Below, one piece after another: positions 1 to 8,206 of a DNA stretch of 64,000 nucleotides. How positions within the stretch are numbered: position 1 is the stretch's first letter; each line of letters begins with the position of its first letter. The position numbers and the translations under genes were made by a program. Source of the DNA: an uncultured Paracoccaceae bacterium (GTDB lineage Bacteria; Pseudomonadota; Alphaproteobacteria; Rhodobacterales; Rhodobacteraceae); assembly GCA_937146765.1 (NCBI GenBank), contig CAKZRP010000007.1, forward strand, positions 62,001-126,000. The letters run 5' to 3'. A model generated the notes under the pieces. It worked only from the letters and a program-made list of their open reading frames with translations. It did not search any database and was not told where the DNA came from.

Positions 1-47
1 GGATACAAAAGGACACAAGTGAGGTCAATCAGGAATCGGAGACCCGT

Positions 48-1127
48 TTGCGCAATCATCCCACCGCCCCGCAATCCGCCCTCTCGCCTCACGCGCGGCG
101 GGCTTTGACCTTTGGCCTGGCGGCGGGTGGGGCGGCCCTGTTCTGGGGGCTCGATCTGCCCTTGCCAATGCTGTTCGGGCCGATGGCCTTCTGCCTTGCC
201 GGGGCGCTGCTCCATCTGCCGCTGAAGGGTTTCGGTCAGGTCTCGGTTGCTGCGCGCACCATCCTCGGGGTCGCGGTGGGCGCCTCGATCACGCCAGATC
301 TGTTCCACGCCTTGCCCCGCATGGCCCTGTCGATTGCGCTGGTGCCGGTCTTTATCGCGCTGATCGGCCTTGTGGGCGTGCCGTTTTTTCGCAAGCTTTG
401 GGGTCTTGACGCGCCGACTGCCTATTACGCGGCGATGCCGGGCGGCTTGCAGGACATGGTGATCTTCGGCACCGAGGCGGGCGGCGATCCACGCGCCCTG
501 TCCCTGATTCACGCGACACGAGTGCTGATCATCGTGACGGTTGCGCCCTTCTTCCTCAGCCATGTCTACGGCGTCGGTCTCACCAATCCCATCGGCGCGC
601 GGGCGGTGGATATCCCCCTTCACGAGCTGGCGCTGATGGTGGTGGCCGCGCTGGTCGGTTGGAAAGGCGGCGAGCGGATTGGTCTCTTTGGCGCGTCGAT
701 CCTCGGGCCGATGATCGTGACGGCGGTTCTGTCGCTCGCGGGGATCATCCACATCCGTCCCCCGGCAGAGGCGATCCTGACCGCGCAATTCCTGATCGGT
801 TGCGGGATCGGGGTGCAATTCCTCGGCATCACCTCGGGTGAACTCACGCGCGTGGTGCTGGCGGGCGTGGCCTATGTGCTGGTGCTGGCGGTGCTGGCAG
901 CTGGCTTCTCCGGTCTGGTGACGACCCTTGGCCTTGGCCACCCAGTCGAAGCCTTCCTCGCCTTTGCCCCCGGGGGTCAGGCCGAGATGACGGTGCTGGC
1001 GATTGTAACCGGCGCTGACCTCGGTTTTGTCATCACCCACCACCTGACCCGGATCATTCTGGTCATCGTGGGGGCGCCCTTGGTCGCCAGGTTGATCACA
1101 AGGAGGATGTCAGAACCTCGGGGTTGA
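48..1127 (+). CDS. AbrB-family integral membrane protein
   Basis: This 359-residue, very hydrophobic protein has about ten predicted membrane segments and two similar halves, each with a GP/PGG loop (AAMPGGLQDM near 135, FAPGGQAEM near 310). That duplicated layout is typical of the AbrB/COG3180 family, often mislabelled as ammonia monooxygenase. The family is thought to be a transporter or regulator, but its substrate is unknown. The TTG start at 48 follows a GGAG-like ribosome site; no ATG lies upstream in frame. Its 3' end overlaps the convergent dehydrogenase gene by 32 bases. Genes of this family often lie beside tripartite tricarboxylate transporters, as here, so a link with that operon is plausible but is inference. 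Confidence 0.8.
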   Translation: MRNHPTAPQSALSPHARRALTFGLAAGGAALFWGLDLPLPMLFGPMAFCLAGALLHLPLKGFGQVSVAARTILGVAVGASITPDLFHALPRMALSIALVPVFIALIGLVGVPFFRKLWGLDAPTAYYAAMPGGLQDMVIFGTEAGGDPRALSLIHATRVLIIVTVAPFFLSHVYGVGLTNPIGARAVDIPLHELALMVVAALVGWKGGERIGLFGASILGPMIVTAVLSLAGIIHIRPPAEAILTAQFLIGCGIGVQFLGITSGELTRVVLAGVAYVLVLAVLAAGFSGLVTTLGLGHPVEAFLAFAPGGQAEMTVLAIVTGADLGFVITHHLTRIILVIVGAPLVARLITRRMSEPRG

Positions 1128-2073
1128 TCATATGGATCGGCGCCCCGGCGGCATAGGCGTTCACCTGATCAAAGATATCAGAGAACTGCCGGTCCAGCTC
1201 TTCCTCGGTGACAAAGCCGATGTGGGGCGTGCAGATCAAACGCGGATGCGCCAGGAGCGGATCTCCGGCATCGCGCTGCGGCTCCACGTCAAAGACATCC
1301 ACCGCCGCCATCCCCGGTTGCCCGGCCTCCAGCGCCTGCAAAAGAGCCCCCGGCGCGATCAGCCCGGCACGGGCGGTGTTCACCAGCAGAGAGGTCGGCT
1401 TCATTTGAGCCAGATCAGAGGCCGTCACGATCCCCTTTGTCGCCTCCGTCAGCCGTAGGTGCAGCGAAATCACATCGCTCTTGGCAAAAAACGCCTCGCG
1501 GCTCTCGGCGACGGTTTCGCCATCGGCACACGCTTGGGCGCGCCCCTCGTCTGAGGCCCACCAGATCACCTCCATGCCAAAGGCACGGGCATAGCCGGCG
1601 ACCAACTGCGCAATCCGCCCGTAGCCATAGAGGCCAAGGCTACGCCCCGCCGCAGTCCTGCCGACACCGATCTGCCAGTCGCCGGCCTTGCAAGCGGCCA
1701 TCTGCTGCGGGATCTGTCGCAGGGCCGACAGGATCAGCCCAAAGGTCAGTTCCGCCGCCGCCACATTTGGCCCGTCCTTGCCCATGTTGGAACTCAATAG
1801 CACCCCGTGACGGGTGCAGGCTGCCACATCCACATGCGGATAGACGCTGCGCTGCGAGATCAGCTTCAGCCCCGGCAGTGCTGCCAAAAGCGGCTCTGTA
1901 ATGGGCGTGCGTTCGCGAAACAGCACCAGCGCCTCGGCCCCCCGCAACCGCTCCGCCAGCGCGGGGCCGGTTGCCGCATCGGTCCAGACCGTGACCTCAT
2001 GGCCCGATAGGCGCTCAAAGCAGGGCAAGCCCCGCAAAGTGTCGTGCCAATCGTCGAGGATATGAACGCGCAT
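1096..2073 (-). CDS. D-2-hydroxyacid dehydrogenase family protein
   Basis: This 325-residue NAD(P)-dependent dehydrogenase would interconvert a D-2-hydroxy acid and a 2-oxo acid in the cytoplasm. It shows the Rossmann motif GLYGYGRIA at 147-155 and the catalytic triad: Arg235 in VNTARAG, Glu264 in FDVEPQ and His284 in TPHIGF. Its length matches the phosphoglycerate/hydroxypyruvate reductase-like branch. It is the last gene of the leftward tricarboxylate operon, 18 bases after the 53-residue ORF. Its position suggests it acts on the imported carboxylate or a product of it. The precise substrate cannot be read from sequence. Confidence 0.85.
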   Translation of the reverse strand: MRVHILDDWHDTLRGLPCFERLSGHEVTVWTDAATGPALAERLRGAEALVLFRERTPITEPLLAALPGLKLISQRSVYPHVDVAACTRHGVLLSSNMGKDGPNVAAAELTFGLILSALRQIPQQMAACKAGDWQIGVGRTAAGRSLGLYGYGRIAQLVAGYARAFGMEVIWWASDEGRAQACADGETVAESREAFFAKSDVISLHLRLTEATKGIVTASDLAQMKPTSLLVNTARAGLIAPGALLQALEAGQPGMAAVDVFDVEPQRDAGDPLLAHPRLICTPHIGFVTEEELDRQFSDIFDQVNAYAAGAPIHMINPEVLTSSL

Positions 2074-2091
2074 CTTTGTCTCCCGTTGCGA

Positions 2092-2253
2092 CTACCCTTG
2101 CCCCGACAGCGCCTTCAGCGCCTCGCTGACCCGTTTGTGCAGGTCGGTGACAATGCGCAGATCGCCCTCGCGGCTCTGGATCTTGGTTGTCAATTCGGCG
2201 CGCAGCTCTTCCAGCTGGGAAACGATGGCGCGGAGCTTATCGTAGTCTGACAT
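2092..2253 (-). CDS. Small 53-residue predicted coiled-coil protein
   Basis: An ATG at 2253 opens an uninterrupted frame of 53 residues ending in TAG. It starts MSDYDKLRAIVSQLEELRAE and ends EALKALSGQG. The composition is charged and leucine-rich with heptad-like spacing, so a single helix or short coiled coil is likely. It has no signal or membrane segment. The gene sits 11 bases after the UspA stop and 18 bases before the dehydrogenase start, exactly filling the gap between two operon genes, which supports it being real. I do not recognise the family; it may be a small partner of a neighbouring protein. Confidence 0.6.
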   Translation of the reverse strand: MSDYDKLRAIVSQLEELRAELTTKIQSREGDLRIVTDLHKRVSEALKALSGQG

Positions 2254-2264
2254 CTGTGCGGACC

Positions 2265-3074
2265 TCAATGGGAGAGAAGAACCGGGATCGAACTGTTGCG
2301 CAGCACCTCGCCGGTGACGCCGCCAAGCAGATCTTCGCGGAATTTAGAATGCTCATAGGCGCCCATCACCAACAGCGATGGGTCGTGCCGGGCGCAATAA
2401 CCAAGCAGGGTCTCGGCGATCGGGTGCCCCTCCGGCCAGCCCTCAAACTCGGTTGCAACATCGTGACGGTCCAGATGCGCGGCGAGGTCGTCGCGTGCAG
2501 GCGCCGGGCCGATGGAGAGGACCGAAACCTTGCCCTGGTCTTCAAGGAGGCGCAGGCTGTCCGACAACGCCCGGGCTGCCGCGCGCCCGCCGTCCCAGGC
2601 GAGCGCCGCATGACGGTGGCGGGCATCGGCATCGTAGCCTTCTGGCACAACGATGACCGGCCGTCCCGACAGAAGCGCAATCTTGTCCGGGTGGAGGCCG
2701 ATATGCTCGTCCTCCGTGTGGTCCGGGCGGCCGGTCAAGACCATATCAAAACAGCGCGCGGTGGCGGCGATCACCGTATTGACCCGCCCCGACACGGCGC
2801 GAAAACTCAAAGCGTCCCCAAGCTCCAACTCGGGCCGCAGGGCATCAAGCCGCGCCTCGATCTCCTGCAATAACCCGCTCTTGGCCTCCGCCAGCAAGGC
2901 GCGCGCCCGGTCCGGGATCCAGCGCGATCTTGTGTCGAGCGTGTCATGGGTGGAATGCGCCAATAGCGCCGTTACATGCGCCCCCTGACGGCGGGCCAGG
3001 GCTGCAGCATAGCGCAGCGCCGCTTCCGAGGAGGCAGAACCGTTAAAGGCGACAAGCAGGTTCAACATGGCCAT
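2265..3074 (-). CDS. Universal stress protein (UspA family), tandem domain
   Basis: This 269-residue protein has an N-terminal Usp fold (LLVAFNGSASSEAALRYA near residues 6-23) and a second Usp-like half. The second half ends with the nucleotide-binding pattern VMGAYEHSKFREDLLGG...SSIPVLL. Tandem Usp proteins of about 270-300 residues are common; they are cytoplasmic and usually bind ATP or AMP, with poorly defined stress roles. The start at 3074 has a GGAAGGG ribosome site eight bases upstream and lies 4 bases after the prpF-like stop. Its place inside a carboxylate-uptake operon suggests a signalling or protective role tied to that uptake. That role is inference. Confidence 0.85.
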   Translation of the reverse strand: MAMLNLLVAFNGSASSEAALRYAAALARRQGAHVTALLAHSTHDTLDTRSRWIPDRARALLAEAKSGLLQEIEARLDALRPELELGDALSFRAVSGRVNTVIAATARCFDMVLTGRPDHTEDEHIGLHPDKIALLSGRPVIVVPEGYDADARHRHAALAWDGGRAAARALSDSLRLLEDQGKVSVLSIGPAPARDDLAAHLDRHDVATEFEGWPEGHPIAETLLGYCARHDPSLLVMGAYEHSKFREDLLGGVTGEVLRNSSIPVLLSH

Positions 3075-3078
3075 GGTC

Positions 3079-4164
3079 TCAACCCTTCCAGATCCGTTCG
3101 GGGATAAAGATCTTGCCCTCCGCCAGCTTGCGCGCGGTGCGCAACAGCCCGGCGGAAGTCAGCGAGAACCCCTCGGCGCTGTCGAACTCCACCAGCACGT
3201 CGATGGTGCCCGCAGGATGCTCCAGCGTCACATTTGCGGGGCTTTGCGTCGGGCGTTCCAGCAGCCCATCAGAGACCGACCCGGGGGTCAGTGCGCAGGC
3301 CGCCAGACATTGCGCGCCAGTAACCGCCATGGTGGGGTGGGTGTTCCAGGGCATGAAATACCGCGTCGCGATGGTGCCGCCATCGCGCGCGGGGGCGAGG
3401 AGACCGAACTTCGGCGTCACCGACTTCGACACATCGCCCATGCCCATACGCTGACCTGCCTCCAGACGGATCGCCTCCATCCGGTCAAAGAACTCCCGGT
3501 TGGCATCGAGTTCAGCCGCGCTTTCATAGCCGCTGAGGCCAAAATCAGCAGCGCGGGCAATCACCAGCGGCATTGCCACATCCATACAGGTGACCTCGAT
3601 CCCGTCGATCTCGTCCCGCAGGTTGCCGGTGGGCAGGAACGCCCCGGTGGAAGATCCGACCACCCCCATGAAGCTGAGCTCGATCGGCGCGGAGGTGCCT
3701 GGCACGCCGGCAATCTCCGTTCCGCCGTCAAAGGTCAGCTCGCCTCCCGGTGTCTGCACCCGTGCCAGCACCTTTGCACCGGTATTGACCGCGCGGATCC
3801 GCACCTCGGTCACGTCGCCGGTTGGTGTCACCAAACCCATGTCGATGGCGGCTGGCCCGACGCCCGAGAGGATATTGCCGCAGGTCGGTTTGAAATCCAC
3901 CAGTTGCTCCTCGACCGAGACCTGCGCAAAGAAATAGTCCACATCGGCCCAGTCATCCTCCGAAGGCGACAGCATGGCGACCTTGGTCGTTACCGCTGCC
4001 CCGCCGCCAATTCCGTCGATATTGAGGGGATGGCCAGAGCCGAGCGCGGCAATCAGCACCTGCGCCAGCTGGTCGCGATCTTCGGGCAGGTCGGCGCGGT
4101 TGAAGTAAGGGCCGCGAGAGCTGCCACCGCGCAAGAAGAGGTAGGGAATAGCAGTTTGTGCCAC
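3079..4164 (-). CDS. PrpF-family isomerase (4-oxalomesaconate tautomerase-like)
   Basis: This 361-residue protein has the PrpF/GalD signature: IPYLFLRGGSSRGPYF at the N-terminus, then GIGGGAAVTTKVA and FKPTCGNILSGVGPAAI. These cover the two diaminopimelate-epimerase-like halves with an active-site Cys in CGN. Known members isomerise 2-methylaconitate or aconitate (PrpF) or tautomerise 4-oxalomesaconate (GalD). All move a proton next to a carboxylate on an unsaturated tricarboxylate. It starts at GTG (4164) with AGGAG six bases upstream, 10 bases after the transporter gene. The linkage strongly suggests that the imported solute is an aconitate- or oxalomesaconate-like tricarboxylate. I cannot separate these from sequence alone. 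Confidence 0.8.
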   Translation of the reverse strand: MAQTAIPYLFLRGGSSRGPYFNRADLPEDRDQLAQVLIAALGSGHPLNIDGIGGGAAVTTKVAMLSPSEDDWADVDYFFAQVSVEEQLVDFKPTCGNILSGVGPAAIDMGLVTPTGDVTEVRIRAVNTGAKVLARVQTPGGELTFDGGTEIAGVPGTSAPIELSFMGVVGSSTGAFLPTGNLRDEIDGIEVTCMDVAMPLVIARAADFGLSGYESAAELDANREFFDRMEAIRLEAGQRMGMGDVSKSVTPKFGLLAPARDGGTIATRYFMPWNTHPTMAVTGAQCLAACALTPGSVSDGLLERPTQSPANVTLEHPAGTIDVLVEFDSAEGFSLTSAGLLRTARKLAEGKIFIPERIWKG

Positions 4165-4174
4165 GTCAGTCTCC

Positions 4175-6205
4175 TCAGTTCAGCGGCCAGGGCAGATCGA
4201 TTGCGGATTGCAGCAAGCCCGGCGGGAAGTCGCGATTGAGCGCGCCTGCCATCACGCACATCAGCGCGATACCCCCTGCGGTCAGGATCAGCGTGCGCGG
4301 CCAGCTCGATTGCGCCCGCACCCGCAGGAAGGTGACGAGGAAGGCCGCCAGCGCCAGGATGAAACCCAGCACCCAGGTTGCGGCAATGAACCCGCCGAAC
4401 CAGGCCAGCGTCGGCCACAGCCCGTAGGGCGCATCCGCGTCCTCGCCAAAGGCTTCCTTATCGGCAAACAGCGCATCGGTTTCGGGCCGCAGGATCATCT
4501 GCACCGTCAGGATCAGACAGCAAAGGAGGGTAATCCCACCGACCAGCAGGGGCACGATCTTGTCGGTGAGGTTGTAGTCGGGGATCATATTGGCGTTGAT
4601 CAGCGCGCAGACCGTGTAGGCGGTCACCACGAAGAGGAAGACCATCGGTGCCCGTTTGGAACCGGACTGCACATCGCCTTCGACCCGGATGCTCTTGGCC
4701 TGACGGATGCCCATCACCACCGAGACCACGGTCACGATCAGCAGCACGATCACGATGGGCGAGAAGAGGTATTCGATCCCCTCGCCGAAACTCTGACGAA
4801 AGCGGAACGAGGCGATCTGGAAGGCCTGGTTGGAGAATTTCTCCACCGGGTTCGACAACACGAAGCCGATCAGAAAGGCCGGACGCGACCAGTCAAACCG
4901 GCGCAAGAAGATGCCGATCAGGCCGATGGCGACCAGCGCCAGCAGGTCTTCGAAGTTCTGCCCAGACTGGAAGGCGGCAAAGCTGATCAGCATGAAGAGG
5001 AAAGGCGCGAGATAGGTGAAGCGGATGGTCGTCAGCTTCGCGATCCCGCCAGAGGCGGCGATACAGAGAACAGTTCCCACCACATTGGCCAGCGCCAGCA
5101 GCCAGACGATGGAATAGGTGATGTTGAGGTTGTCGCGCAGCATCGCCGGGCCGACCTCGATATCGCCGGAACCCAGGAGCGCAATCGCGCCGATAAAGAT
5201 CGCCATGGAGCCGGAGCCGGGGATGCCGAACAGCAGGGTCGGCACCAGACCGCCGCCCTCCTTGGCGTTGTTGGAGCTTTCCGGCCCGATCACGCCGCGG
5301 ATTTCGCCTTTGCCGAATTGGCTCTTGTCCTTGGTGGTTTGCACCGCGTGACCATAGGCGATCCAGTCCACCACCGAGCCGCCGAGGCCCGGAATGATCC
5401 CGACCAGCACTCCGATCAGCGAGCACCGCACCGAGAGCCATTTGTTGGCCACCCAGTCACGCACCCCGTCGCCCCAGCCGGCGCCCAGCGTGGCGTCTTT
5501 GGCGATGGCGCGGTCTTGCCGCAGCAGGCCGATGATCTCCGGGATCGCAAAGATGCCGAGGCCGACGATCACCAGATCAAGACCATCGGTCAGATAGGGA
5601 ATGTCGTAGGTCGCCATCCGCAGTGAACCGCCGGCATCCGCCTCGCCAATGGTGCCGAGGAGCAGACCCAGACCCGCCGCCGCCAACCCTTTGAGCGCGA
5701 CCCGACCTGCAAGCACCGCCACCATCGACAGGCCCAGTACGGTCATCATCAGCATTTCCGGCAGACCAAAGGCCAGCACGATGGGCCGCGCCACCAGAAT
5801 GAAAAGGGTCAGGAACAGCGCCCCCACCAACCCGCCAAACAGCGAGGAGGTAAAGGCCGCCGAGAGCGCCCGCGCCGCCTGTCCCTTTTTCGCCAGGGGA
5901 AAGCCGTCCAGCACCGTGGCCTGACTGGCGGAGGAGCCTGGAATGCCCATCAGGACAGAGGAGAAGGTATCCGAGGTGGGCACCACGGCCACCATGCCGA
6001 TCATCAGCGCGAGGCCGAGAACCGGCTCCATCCCGAACATGAAGGGCAGCAACAGCGACAGGCCGGCGATGCCGCCAAGTCCGGGAAAGACCCCGACGGC
6101 CAGGCCCATCACCACACCGAGGATCAGGTATCCGAGGACAACAGGTTGCAAGATCAGGGCCCATGCCTCGGCAAGCGCAGGCAGGGCGGTGGCGAATACA
6201 TCCAT
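4175..6205 (-). CDS. tctAB: Tripartite tricarboxylate transporter, TctA-TctB fusion
   Basis: This 676-residue inner-membrane protein joins the large and small permeases of a Tct system. Residues about 1-490 are TctA-like: GVFPGLGGIAGLSLLLPF near 38-55, GIIPGLGGSVVDW near 268 and the conserved ESSNNAKEGGGLVPTLLFG stretch near 300-320. A hydrophilic linker near 505-520 leads to a TctB-like region of four helices. TctA and TctB are usually separate genes; C-terminal TctB fusions are known. Transport uses an ion gradient and the periplasmic receptor encoded just upstream. Gene order tctC, tctAB, prpF-like, uspA, small ORF, dehydrogenase with short gaps indicates one transcript. Confidence 0.9.
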   Translation of the reverse strand: MDVFATALPALAEAWALILQPVVLGYLILGVVMGLAVGVFPGLGGIAGLSLLLPFMFGMEPVLGLALMIGMVAVVPTSDTFSSVLMGIPGSSASQATVLDGFPLAKKGQAARALSAAFTSSLFGGLVGALFLTLFILVARPIVLAFGLPEMLMMTVLGLSMVAVLAGRVALKGLAAAGLGLLLGTIGEADAGGSLRMATYDIPYLTDGLDLVIVGLGIFAIPEIIGLLRQDRAIAKDATLGAGWGDGVRDWVANKWLSVRCSLIGVLVGIIPGLGGSVVDWIAYGHAVQTTKDKSQFGKGEIRGVIGPESSNNAKEGGGLVPTLLFGIPGSGSMAIFIGAIALLGSGDIEVGPAMLRDNLNITYSIVWLLALANVVGTVLCIAASGGIAKLTTIRFTYLAPFLFMLISFAAFQSGQNFEDLLALVAIGLIGIFLRRFDWSRPAFLIGFVLSNPVEKFSNQAFQIASFRFRQSFGEGIEYLFSPIVIVLLIVTVVSVVMGIRQAKSIRVEGDVQSGSKRAPMVFLFVVTAYTVCALINANMIPDYNLTDKIVPLLVGGITLLCCLILTVQMILRPETDALFADKEAFGEDADAPYGLWPTLAWFGGFIAATWVLGFILALAAFLVTFLRVRAQSSWPRTLILTAGGIALMCVMAGALNRDFPPGLLQSAIDLPWPLN

Positions 6206-6303
6206 CGCACCGGCTTTCGTTTATGGGAATGTTGGGGATTGGGTGGGGGAGGGACCACTGAGGTTCCGCCCCCCGTCGCTGTCGGCTCAGCCGGGGGAGT
6301 GGC

Positions 6304-7383
6304 TTACTCCAGCGATGTCACGCCATAGGCGTCCTTCAGCCATTGCAGCACATAGGCCTTGGCCTCGGCCGAAACCGTGGTGCCGGCAATGGTGGCGCGT
6401 TTGGCCGCGAACCCGAGGAACATATCGTATTTGCCGACTTCCTGTTCCGCGATTTCGGCAAAGTCGGGGCGGCTGCGCACCGCCTCGAAGGCTTTGGTGT
6501 AGGTCTCTGTCACCTCGTCCGGGGTGCCTGCGGGCAGGAAGGCGATCTTCTGCACCGGGAAGCCGGAGACGAAGAAGGCTTTCCATGCGTCCCAGGCCTC
6601 GCCCGAGGTTTCGCAGCCCTCGGTGGCTTCGCAGACTTCCTTGAAGGTCGGCAGGTCCGGGAAGGTGGGGTCGCGCACGATGGTTCCGTATTCGTCCAAC
6701 GCGCCCCAGGTCATCATCGCCACCGCCTTGCCGGAGGCCACCAGATCGGCCGAAGCGCCGAGGTAGGCCGAGGAGGTCTGATAGTCGATGGTGGCCTCGC
6801 CCCGTTCGAACATCAGCCGACCGTCGCCGCGCCCCTTGATGCCAAAGACCGGCTCCACCTTCATGCCCAGCATCTGCCAGGCCAGCAGCGGCACCAGATC
6901 GAGACGTGTCGCGCCCTGCGAGCCGTAGATGAAATCCACGTCCTTGAGGTTGTTGGCAGAGCCATCAAACCTGGCGCCATCCTCGGCATTCAGATAGGCG
7001 ACACCTCCGGTGCCCGAAGCCATGACCGGAACCCATTCGGTGTATTCATAGCGCACCCGCGGATCGCCCAGCAGATAGGGGAACTGGGTGGAGCCGGAGG
7101 TGCCGAAAAGCAGCGTGCCGTCCTTGTGATCTTGTTCCTGGAACCAGTTGGCCCCCTTGGTCGAGCCGGCCCCGGGCATGTATTTCACCACCACGGTGGG
7201 CTGGCCCGGCAGTTCCTGCGACAGCAGCGGGGCAAAGAAGTTCGCCCATTTCGCCGAGCCGCCAGTTTCCGAGAAGGGGATCACCCACTCGATGGTCTTG
7301 CCCGAGAAATCCACCTCTGCAACGGCGGGCGTGGTCAGCAACGCAAGCGCTGCCGCCGTGCGGGCGATGTGCTTGATGGTCAT
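6304..7383 (-). CDS. tctC: Tripartite tricarboxylate transporter periplasmic receptor TctC
   Basis: This 359-residue protein starts with a Sec signal peptide (positively charged MTIKHIAR, hydrophobic core, likely cleavage after TPAVA near residue 22). The mature part has the TctC/BugT layout with IEWVIPFSETGGSAKWANFF and a GAGSTKGANWF loop; the family's loops usually bind a carboxylate of the solute. Its length is slightly above the usual 320-330. The start at 7383 has a GGGAGGA ribosome site. It is the first gene of the leftward operon and faces the tctD/tctE pair across a 154-base divergent region, the usual arrangement for this two-component-controlled transporter. Confidence 0.9.
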   Translation of the reverse strand: MTIKHIARTAAALALLTTPAVAEVDFSGKTIEWVIPFSETGGSAKWANFFAPLLSQELPGQPTVVVKYMPGAGSTKGANWFQEQDHKDGTLLFGTSGSTQFPYLLGDPRVRYEYTEWVPVMASGTGGVAYLNAEDGARFDGSANNLKDVDFIYGSQGATRLDLVPLLAWQMLGMKVEPVFGIKGRGDGRLMFERGEATIDYQTSSAYLGASADLVASGKAVAMMTWGALDEYGTIVRDPTFPDLPTFKEVCEATEGCETSGEAWDAWKAFFVSGFPVQKIAFLPAGTPDEVTETYTKAFEAVRSRPDFAEIAEQEVGKYDMFLGFAAKRATIAGTTVSAEAKAYVLQWLKDAYGVTSLE

Positions 7384-7498
7384 GTAAGTCCTCCCATAGA
7401 CTTTACGTATCTTAGCGGGTTTGGTCCGCGGATACCTTCGTGATTCATGTCAGGGACCGAATCCCTCCTCCGATGCACATCACCCTGCGGTTTCAACC

Positions 7499-7515
7499 TT
7501 GCGCGAAACTTGCGC
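7499..7515. promoter_or_regulatory. Candidate TctD direct-repeat site
   Basis: The hexamer TTGCGC occurs at 7499-7504 and again at 7510-7515, 11 bases apart, in the divergent region between tctC and the response-regulator gene. Direct repeats about one helical turn apart are what OmpR/PhoB-type regulators such as TctD usually bind. It lies just upstream of the regulator's own start, so it could serve autoregulation, tctC control or both. This is a sequence pattern only. Confidence 0.3.
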
Positions 7516-7537
7516 AATTCGAGAGAAAATGAGGCAG

Positions 7538-8206
7538 ATGAGAATAGCGGTCATCGAAGACAATACCGAACTTGCCCATGCGATAGCCTATCGGCTGCGG
7601 GATCGGGGTCATTCTGTCGACCTTCTGCACGATGGCGAGGAGGCCGCGCGTTTCCTGCGCCACGAGAGTGCCGATCTGGTGGTGCTCGACATCAACCTGC
7701 CGGGGCGGGACGGACTTTCGGTGCTGCGCGACCTGCGCGCGGCAGGGGACGGCACGCCGGTCATCCTGCTCACCGCGCGCGGCGAGACACAGGAACGGGT
7801 GGCGGGGCTCGATGCCGGGGCCGACGACTACCTCACGAAACCCTTCGAGATGGACGAGCTGGAGGCGCGCCTGCGGGCCCTGGCCCGGCGCAAGGATCTG
7901 GTCTTTGCCGCCCGCGACACCCTTGGGGCGCTGGTGTTCGACCGCACCAGCCGCCAGCTGCTCGACAAGGAGGTTCCCGTGGATGTGCCCCGGCGCGAGA
8001 TCGCGGTGCTGGAATGCCTGCTGGAGCGGCGCGGGCGCATCGTCTCCAAGGATCAGCTCACCACCCATGTCTACGGCACCGGGGCCGACGTGGACGACAG
8101 CGCGGTGGAGCCGCATGTCTCGCGCCTGCGGCGGCGGCTCGAGGGGTTCGGCATCCGCATCAAGACCGCACGCGGCCTTGGCTACATGTTGGAGACCGAC
8201 GGGTGA
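7538..8206 (+). CDS. tctD: Response regulator TctD, OmpR family
   Basis: This 222-residue cytoplasmic transcription regulator has a receiver domain at about 1-115 (acidic pocket E7/D8, phospho-acceptor Asp51 in LVVLDINLPG, Lys in TKPFEMDEL). A winged-helix DNA-binding domain follows at about 125-220 (VPRREIAVLECLL...VEPHVSRLRRRL). ATG 7538 gives the typical MRIAVIEDN start; ATG 7529, three codons earlier, is an equal alternative. It is divergent from tctC, and its TGA overlaps the kinase GTG by four bases. TctD activates tct transport genes in enterobacteria, and the same role is inferred here. Confidence 0.9.
   Translation: MRIAVIEDNTELAHAIAYRLRDRGHSVDLLHDGEEAARFLRHESADLVVLDINLPGRDGLSVLRDLRAAGDGTPVILLTARGETQERVAGLDAGADDYLTKPFEMDELEARLRALARRKDLVFAARDTLGALVFDRTSRQLLDKEVPVDVPRREIAVLECLLERRGRIVSKDQLTTHVYGTGADVDDSAVEPHVSRLRRRLEGFGIRIKTARGLGYMLETDG

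Noticed and set aside
4208..5626. 472-codon open frame on the plus strand
   Set aside because: It is antisense to the tctA-tctB fusion, His/Asp/Gln-rich and without any motif.
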